Assembly (NCBI GenBank): GCA_026874595.1
Contig: CM049319.1
Location: 38,385,473 to 38,449,472 of the forward strand
Direction of reading: 5' to 3'
Length of the DNA stretch: 64,000 bases
From: Sipunculus nudus
Taxonomy: Eukaryota; Annelida; Sipuncula; Golfingiida; Sipunculidae
Shown: piece after piece, positions 24,691-64,000 of the stretch
Position numbering within the stretch: the stretch's first letter is position 1
How the letters are laid out: each line of letters opens with the position of its first letter
The notes under the pieces: generated by a model
Told to the model about the DNA's origin: nothing
Database searches by the model: none
What the model saw: the letters and a program-made list of their open reading frames with translations, nothing else
Made by a program: the position numbers and the translations under genes

Positions 24691-26333
24691 GCGATAGTCC
24701 AAAAGCGGTCAGGGTATGTGAAGTATCACCAGTATATATATGATGGAGGCGCGAAAGGAAAGACACAATCTCAAAGGTCAGCACGCTAGATGGTGTAGTC
24801 TCCAGAGGAAAGTCTGTGGTTGTCTGTGAACCGATCAGCTGAGGGACGATTTCCCGGTGTATTGTATGTCCGAATCTGTGGGCGACCTACGTAATCTCAC
24901 TAACCGACTTGTGAGTTGTGTTTATAGAATGACATGTAAGCAGCCGATGGGCATCTGCCCTGGTTAAGCCCAGCAAACAGACCAGGACAATTGATACGCT
25001 GATCATTGTGTATGGTACCGAATATTGTCGTGTGCAGTGACATATTTGGGTACAGATTACTGGATATACCAAGGGTGATTATATAGGGACAGACATCGTC
25101 TGAGAGATATGCTTAGAGAAGGCTGTGAGCCTATCTATCAGTGATTTAGAGAAGCGAGTAATTCAAGAGTAGAGACTGTCAAACCAGTGATTTGTTTTGC
25201 GGCGAGAAGTGCTTATGTGTGATGTGTAGTGGTAAACCACCTGGATGTGAGGAATGCATCCCTATATCAGGTGTACGACGATCACGTGACCAGCAGACGT
25301 GGTGTCAGACAAACATTCTGTGATTAGTGCTTACCTCAAGTGTCAGGATAAATCAGGACTCTGAATTTGTTCAATGATTTGGATTCTAAGGATTACTGTA
25401 CCTTGCATGTGGAACGCCTCTCCAGAGAATTGCAAGTCTAATTTTGATATATTTTAATTGCATGTTACACATCTTTCTCATCTTTTAGAGCGTATGTGCG
25501 AGCTTCAGCCGATTTAGTCCCCACCATTTAAAGAACCTGGAAAGTCCATTAATTTTGGGGTTTGACAATAGTACATGGCAGACTAAATCCCGCCAAGAGT
25601 CTCTTGCCACAAATTTTTGGCGTCGCAAGGCCTGACTGAATGTATAGAGTTGGTTTCATTGGGGAAACTTTCATAGAGTTGGCTGCATCTGTTAATTTAG
25701 AATTCAAAGCCATATTTGACAAGAAATTTTAACTTGAACCACATAAACCGTCCCTGTAGAACTGCTTACCAACACCTGATGGATATTGGTATTATCAGAT
25801 TTCATACACCAGAGGCAGCTGTAAGTCTGGTACATCAGTGACTGCTAGAACCGACTCTGAATACTCACTCCTCTGTGAACCAAACATCACTACTAAGCAC
25901 ACACTAAGAGGCTGCTTAACACAGCATCAAGGGTTTGACCCTCATCCCAACATCTGAGCTTTAAATGCAAATAACTTAAATCTACAGCAGATTAAAAGAA
26001 AGGTCTCCTTACATTGTTCAAGAAATAATTAGGCTGTACTGACCTGTTTTATCATTTCTTCAGTTGTAGAAGAATTGGGTTTCTTCTTTATCATTATTAA
26101 TTGCACCCATATAACCTAAATTATCCATTTCTGCTCAATTCTTTATCAATACCTGAAACTAAGCTTTTAACCAAAAGACCACACGATTGAAAGTTTCTAC
26201 AACACACAAACCCAGAACAACAAAATGACAAACCTTAACATTTTACCTTATTGTTCCATCCATGATACCTTTCTCACATCAAGGTTCTTCTAATATATAT
26301 AACAATATCATTGATAACAAAAATTTCAGACTA
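24691..26333. other. Intergenic, no gene recognised
   Basis: No domain-bearing frame, repeat end or RNA gene was recognised. Confidence 0.4.
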
Positions 26334-26575
26334 GTCAGTAAGACCACCATTGCTATCTGAATATATTATTCTGATTATGACAGTGTACTTTACTATAGTG
26401 AATTTTTAATAAAAAACATACAGACTCAGCAGTAAGACCTCATAGCTATCTGAGTATATCATTCTGATAATGAGAGCATGATATATTTCATCATAAATAA
26501 CAATAATTTACCCCTGGGTGGTAAGACCACCAAACCACTTTCTAAATATATTCTTCTGATTATGAAAAAATACAA
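26334..26575. repeat. Degenerate ~92-bp tandem repeat, three copies
   Basis: The module gtaagaccacc...ctatctgaatatat...ttctgattatga recurs at about 26334, 26428 and 26518 with moderate divergence. Confidence 0.6.
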
Positions 26576-26681
26576 TTATATGAGTGCCGGCAAAGTTGTT
26601 CATGTTGATGTTTCAAACTCTAGGTTCTAAATTGATTTACACATGTGGTTTGCTTATGATTTATATTTAATTTTCAGATTA

Positions 26682-28864
26682 AACTAGTGGCCCATGGGCC
26701 ATGATGCTAAGCTGAATTCAAGGAATGTTGAACAATGAGCAAAATGATTGCCAGAGTGCCAAAAAATCATGAATTTTGTGAAGAGTCCTTAGAAATGTCT
26801 GGTTTATGAGAAATCTCCTAGACAGATTGACATGCCAAATTTCAGATCAATACCTTGAACCACACCTAAAATATGAGCAATTTTCACCCAAAAAACAATT
26901 ATTGATAGACGCCAACTGAAAACTATTGCAGATGGCACCACCAGTCTTGAGTACAATATGGAGGAGTCCAAGATCTATGGGTATGCACCAATTCAGACCA
27001 ATACGGCAAATCACTAGTGAGAAAACCAGGAAAGTAGGTGGCGCCACCTGTCAGGCTAAAGAGAAAACTTTCCCAGATGGATGGACATGCCAGATTTCAT
27101 ACCAATATCTTGAACCATTCCCGAGATATGAGCAATTTCCACCAAGAGCACATGTATGAATGGACGCCACAGGAAAATGATTGCAGGTGGCTCCACCAGT
27201 CTTGTTTACGAGATGTAGGTGTTGAGGATCCAGGAACATGCACATAATAACCCAATATATTGAGATATATTAAGAACCACTAAGACAAACAGATGGTGAA
27301 TGCACAGATGGACACTAAAGGACATGCAAAAAGGATTGTAGGTGGCGCCACCAGTTGCAATTATGAGATAGAGAGATCCAAGGTCTATGGACATGCAGAC
27401 TTTCAGCACAAAACATTCAGCCGCTCCTGAGATATGGGCTGTTATCTCAGACACCCAGATTCATACTGTACACAAAGGATTGCTGGTGGTGCCACCTGTC
27501 TTTGTCAGGCACAACAACATAGGTGAAGGAACAACTATGCTGGGTTTTGGAAAGATCAGACCAAGGGTCTCAGAGGAGTTCTCTGGAAACTAAAGCAGAG
27601 TTTTTGTTTCACATTTTAATTATTCTGGGGGGTACTTACAAGACCCATAGCTCGGAGGATATGAGTAACAGAGACTTTATTTCAGGTATCCATGGAGACC
27701 TTTTCATGGATCTCCCTTGATGTCAAGTGAGAAGATTACAGGTCCAGCAGTTACCATTTGTTCCCCCATAACAGATGACAGCTTCATTGAAGGTATCAAA
27801 AATAGAAAAAAAAAATTGTAAAAATTGAAAAAAATACAGGTGGCTCCACCAGTTTGTAGGAACTGATGGATGACTATGATCAATATTCATGCAAAGAATC
27901 ATGGTGATCAATGCAGTAGTCATTAAAGATACTTGAGCCTTAGTATTAATTTTTTTATTATTCTGGGGGGGGGGGGGGGTACTTCTGAGACCCATAGCTT
28001 GGAGAATATGGGTAACAGAGATCTAATTTCAGATTTCCACAGAGACTTTTCATTGACCTTTTTGATGTCAAGTAAGAAGTTTCCAGGTCCAGCAGTTACC
28101 ATTTGTTCCCCCATAACAGATGACAGCTTCATTGAAGGTATCAAAAATAGAAAAAAAAATTTGTAAAAATTGAAAAAAATACAGGTGGAGCCACCAGTTT
28201 GTAGAAACTGATGGAACACTCCATGATCAATATTCATACAAAGAATTATGGTGATCAATGCAGTAGTTATTCACATACTTGAGCTTTTGCATCAAATTTT
28301 TGATAATTCTGGGGGGTACTTATGAGACTCATAGCTTGGAGAATATGGGTAACAGAGACCAAATATCAGGTTTCCACAGAGACTTTTCATTGACCTTGTC
28401 GATGTCAAGTGAGAAGATTCCAGGTCTAGCGGTTACGATTTGTGCCCTGTTTACAGATGACAGCTTCTTTGAAGGTATCAAAAATAGAGAAAAAAATTTG
28501 TAAAAACTGAAAAAATACAGGTGGCACCACCAGTTTGCAGGAACTGATGAAAGACTCCATGATCAATATTCATACAAAAATCATGGTGATCAATGTAGTA
28601 GTTATTCAGATACTTGAGGTTTTGTATCAAATTGTTGATTATTCTGGGGGGTACTTTCGAGACCCATAGATTGGAGAAAATGGATAACAGAGACCTTATT
28701 TCAGGTTTCCAAGGAGATTTTTCATGGACCTCCATGGATGTGAAGCGGTCCAGCGGTTACGATTTGTGCCCTGTATACGGACAACCAGACAGACGGCCGG
28801 CCGGCCGGACGATGGACAAAGGGTGATCACTATAGCTCAGATGACTTTCAGTCAGCTGAGCCAA
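26682..28864. mobile_element. Helentron-like tandem-repeat element E2 (mosaic of C and B units)
   Basis: The left end aactagtggcccatgggcc, followed by atgatgctaagctga, and the right end ctatagctcagatgacttt, followed by cagtcagctgagccaa, match the other E elements. The left half (26900-27540) has about 150-bp monomers with ggtggcgccacc. The right half has four units of about 330 bp, each with a ggtgg(n)ccacc palindrome, 'ttctggggggtac' and 'gagacccatagcttgga'. A gacggccggccggccgg tract precedes the right end. No coding capacity. Confidence 0.65.
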
Positions 28865-30525
28865 AAACTGGTTAGTGGTAATTAAAAACCACTGTACCAG
28901 TTTAGGTGTTTTTAATGACAACAATAATGCTGTTGCTTCCTAAGTGCAAATGTGTATGGAATGTCCATCCTTAAATAAATACAAGGTAAGGCAGCAAGAC
29001 GCATGAAAGACTTCAATAAGACATGATGCTATACAGAGGGCTTTGAATATACATAAAAACACTGAATAACAAACATTCCAAAGCTATTACCCTTCTTATC
29101 ATCCTCTTCCCTGAAATTATTAATAATTTAAATAAGTATTATACATAGACTTTCAAAACAAAAGCATTATCTCATAATGTTGAGGTTATATCAAAACTGA
29201 ATTGCCTGTTACACGCCTATAATTAAGTGATCATATTGAGTGTGATGATAAAACTTTACATATAGACGATGTCGACTATTTACCATAATTATTTTCTCCT
29301 TATGGTACCACATTAAAGGAGTGTTTGGTTTGAGGGTCACGTGAAAAATATAGTTTATACACAATAATCAAGATAACAACAATCAGCTTTAACAATTAAT
29401 GCACTGATGTACAGGTATTTCTTTCAAGGGAAATAAAAGGATCAGCTTGGAATCGCTGACCCTGAAGGCTGGAAGACCATAAAACTATCATTCTGTGGCA
29501 TCCATGTTTTCTATGACCTGTGGAAACCAATATAAAAAAAATCTTCTATAAAAGGCCTGTCCGCATGGTGTTTTGCAACCGTGTTAAAAAACAGTTTATG
29601 AAAAGTTTTGGCCCTCTTATTTAAACTCCTTTATTGGTGTATGATAGATGAGGTAAATCTGATGATTCCTTTTATGTCACATGATCAGCAAGTGAATATA
29701 GTTAATATATACCATATACGAAGTGTTAAATAGAGAAAACCTGTGTGAAGTGCCACCATGACCTTAGTGTACTGTGTCCCCTGTTGGAATTAAACAAATT
29801 TGCCAGATCTTGTCCACCAAGTAAAAGTTATGATATAACCAACAGTCATTACTGATAATGACAGACAACACATCATCACAACAACAGAATGTGGAGTGAA
29901 ATGAAAATTAATATGTATTCATCACATGATAATTCACAGATTTAATTGACATCTTCCAAGCCATGCATTGAATAAAAAGATTTTTACATGAAATAAAATC
30001 TGTAAATATTACAGACAAAAAAATTTTCTTACAATTTTGCCCAGGTTACATCTTATATTTTGTCATAATACATCCATCAAAAAGCTTCTGCAAATTGATC
30101 AGTTAAAATCTCTGCATAACCTGTATAAGAAGGAAATATTTTGAAGTGCATAAGGCTTCATATGAAGAAATATAATTGGAAAGTTATGCGTAATTGTCAC
30201 TTAGGTAACAAATAGTATGTATAATGAAACTGCCCCTCAATATGCTGAACTGACTGTGTAATCATATCATTAACGAATCATACAACAGCAATCTCACAAT
30301 GATTTCGTCAGCCATACTTTGTGTTTAAATTCAGGCCACCAATTTTGATTACTGTAGATACACATGTACTGGGTGGGCTTTTTTTAATTACAGTACAGGT
30401 CACAAGCAATATGTACGTCAGGAGACCACTTATTCAACCATAATATCACATTTAACACTGAGTGTTGGCTGAACTCCCATAGGTTGCTTTTAATTGCCTA
30501 AGCCGCTGTTTGATCACATGGTGTA
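28865..30525. other. CCDC91 3' flank, no further gene recognised
   Basis: It lies downstream of the CCDC91 stop codon. A - strand AATAAA at 29635-29630 is a possible poly(A) signal, giving a 3' UTR of about 0.9 kb. Nothing else was identified. Confidence 0.35.
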
Positions 30526-62391
<31,866 letters not shown>

Positions 62392-64000
62392 CTTATAAAC
62401 AGATAAAGCAGATCAATTTATAAACAGATCAATCAAGTCTATTTATAAATTGTTTAACTAAGTCTAGGCTATGTATAAAAATAAGTCTAATAATTTACTA
62501 ATGAACTATATAACATTTAAAAACCAATAAACAAAATCTATATTCTCTTGATAAGGCTGCACCTCTACTAGAAGCTGCACCATAACTTTTCCTAAACCTG
62601 CCCAAAAATCCCTCAGTAAAGGACTGTCTCCTCTCATTCTCTATTTTATCATCTACTTTTCCCTGTAGATGTCCCTACACTCATAAACTTTTCTAACATA
62701 AACATAAACAGCGGCTGTGTGTAAAACTCGAAAGTCGGAAGCCAACGATTTTTCATAAATAAAGTGCTAAAAAGTGCACAAATTACCTCTAGATCAACAC
62801 TATTTTAATTTCAATTGATAGAATAAAGTCTGTTCTATCATTCCATGGAGAATCATAGTTATCCATTCAGTAATCTAAAAGTTATAGACGATTTTGTGCT
62901 CGGAAGTCATCTCAGAAGCCACTCGGAAGTGCTGGGTTGCGGTCAAAATGTGTAAAACTCGGAAGTTACGGAGACGCACTGGTCAACATATGGTAAGTTT
63001 AGGGCCACATGTCAAATGCAATTTAATTGCATGCATATATTTAAAGTGCTTATGATTGTACTTGTAATGAGTATGTAATACAAAACATTGTACATACTAA
63101 AATATGATAAAAGAAATCTGAATACGACTTTAAAAATACATTTATAAATTACGAAACATTAAATATTAAAACAGTTCTAATATATTTCCCTTACGTTGAG
63201 CAAATATCCAATATATTTAATATTGTCATAATATATTGGAAATTCAATATATCCTAATAGGACATTGCTGGAACAGCAACAAACATATATGTACCAAATA
63301 AGACGTAAATTAAATGTGTTTTATAACGTGAGAATTCTAGGATTTTTTTTAAATGATGATATGTTGTAGTAAGGGATACAACAGAACAGGAAATATATTA
63401 CATACTTATAAACATGTGATTATAAAATCTAATTTGTTTTTATGTTTAAGCATAAAGTTTTTATTAAACAAAAAATAAAACATTTTCAACTCTTTCTTTC
63501 ATACTTATTCAACCATGATATTTATTTTCTATTTAAAGCACTCTTGATATTGTTACAACATTTTTATAGTAATTTAACTTCAAATAAATTGATATTTCAG
63601 AAAATTTGAAAATATTTTTATAATTCATTTCACTCTCAGACATTATGTGTGTAATAAGGGCATCTAAAAACAGAATGTGTTCCTAGCTTCAATTAAGGAA
63701 CTGCACGGAGTGACGATTACAATGATCTCAATAAAGAAATTCCTTTTTTGTGTTAGTAGGAGATCGTTGAATGTCAAATCTTAGATAAATAATCTCATAA
63801 ATAGGATCTTATTGACACATAAGACATTGGAGGCTTCAAGTAAAAGTCTGTCTGTCTGGAGTGGATGTCTTAAAGAAGCTACGGATATAGGCATTTTTAT
63901 CCAACTGGTTGCTTAGCTAAGATTCATACCTTGAAATTCCATGCATAAAAAATGTAGGTGTCATGGAATAATGTAACGAATCCTTTCCAAAGATTTTACG
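62392..64000. other. Probable CCDC91 5' intron, AT-rich, no exon recognised
   Basis: No upstream CCDC91 exon (acidic FGGFE-type start) was found here. Short repeats of 'gtaaaactcggaag' occur at 62715-62965. Confidence 0.4.

Noticed and set aside
27387-28826. Cluster of 65-110 codon frames on both strands
   Set aside because: The same frames recur in each 330-bp unit of elements E2, E3 and E4 with shifts and stops; no coding constraint is visible.

Overview
This is a window of animal nuclear DNA. Coding sequence is split into short exons with GT/AG introns of 0.3-10 kb, and most of the rest is transposon-derived. Dispersed elements with 'gaccttgacctttgacc' units, 'acggacgacggacaaag' tails and GGTGGCGCCACC palindromes, together with hAT, DIRS and CR1-like elements, suggest a lophotrochozoan and most likely a mollusc. 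The species cannot be named from the sequence alone.

Two host genes are supported. On the + strand, 408-9368 holds the last seven exons of a concentrative nucleoside transporter (SLC28/CNT). On the - strand, 62391 down to 30526 holds thirteen exons of CCDC91 (p56, the GGA-binding trans-Golgi coiled-coil protein), including its stop codon but not its 5' end. In both genes every exon junction keeps one continuous frame. The two genes face each other across a 21-kb gene-poor stretch.

Layout: 1-250, a C-rich hAT-like terminus. 408-9368, SLC28, whose large third intron carries two Helentron-like elements. 9369-12313, the SLC28 3' flank. 12314-15974, a Helentron-like element with another inserted in it. 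15975-20260, mostly unassigned, with a 31-bp minisatellite, a GC-rich palindromic element and a (TA)n tract. 20270-24658, a complete hAT element (8-bp target duplication, matching terminal repeats, transposase gene with two frameshifts) that landed in a GC-rich palindromic element. 26682-28864, another Helentron-like element. 30526-62391, CCDC91, whose introns hold minisatellites, a hAT MITE with a perfect 8-bp duplication, tRNA-derived SINEs, a broken DIRS-type retroelement, several Helentron-like elements and a CR1-like LINE.

The main results are as follows. (1) A family of non-autonomous Helentron-like elements, called family A here, is present three times. Each copy sits inside another repeat, and each empty site can be reconstructed with insertion at a T/A-rich spot and no target duplication. 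(2) Several otherwise different tandem-repeat elements share the same end architecture and the same 12-bp palindrome, which suggests a modular rolling-circle element complex. (3) A LINE inserted into a CCDC91 coding exon, but a 147-bp flanking duplication rebuilt the complete exon and its splice donor. (4) The 3' half of one CCDC91 exon, with its splice donor, has been amplified into a 1.4-kb array. (5) The SLC28 copy has changes at several positions that bind nucleoside and sodium in characterised CNTs.
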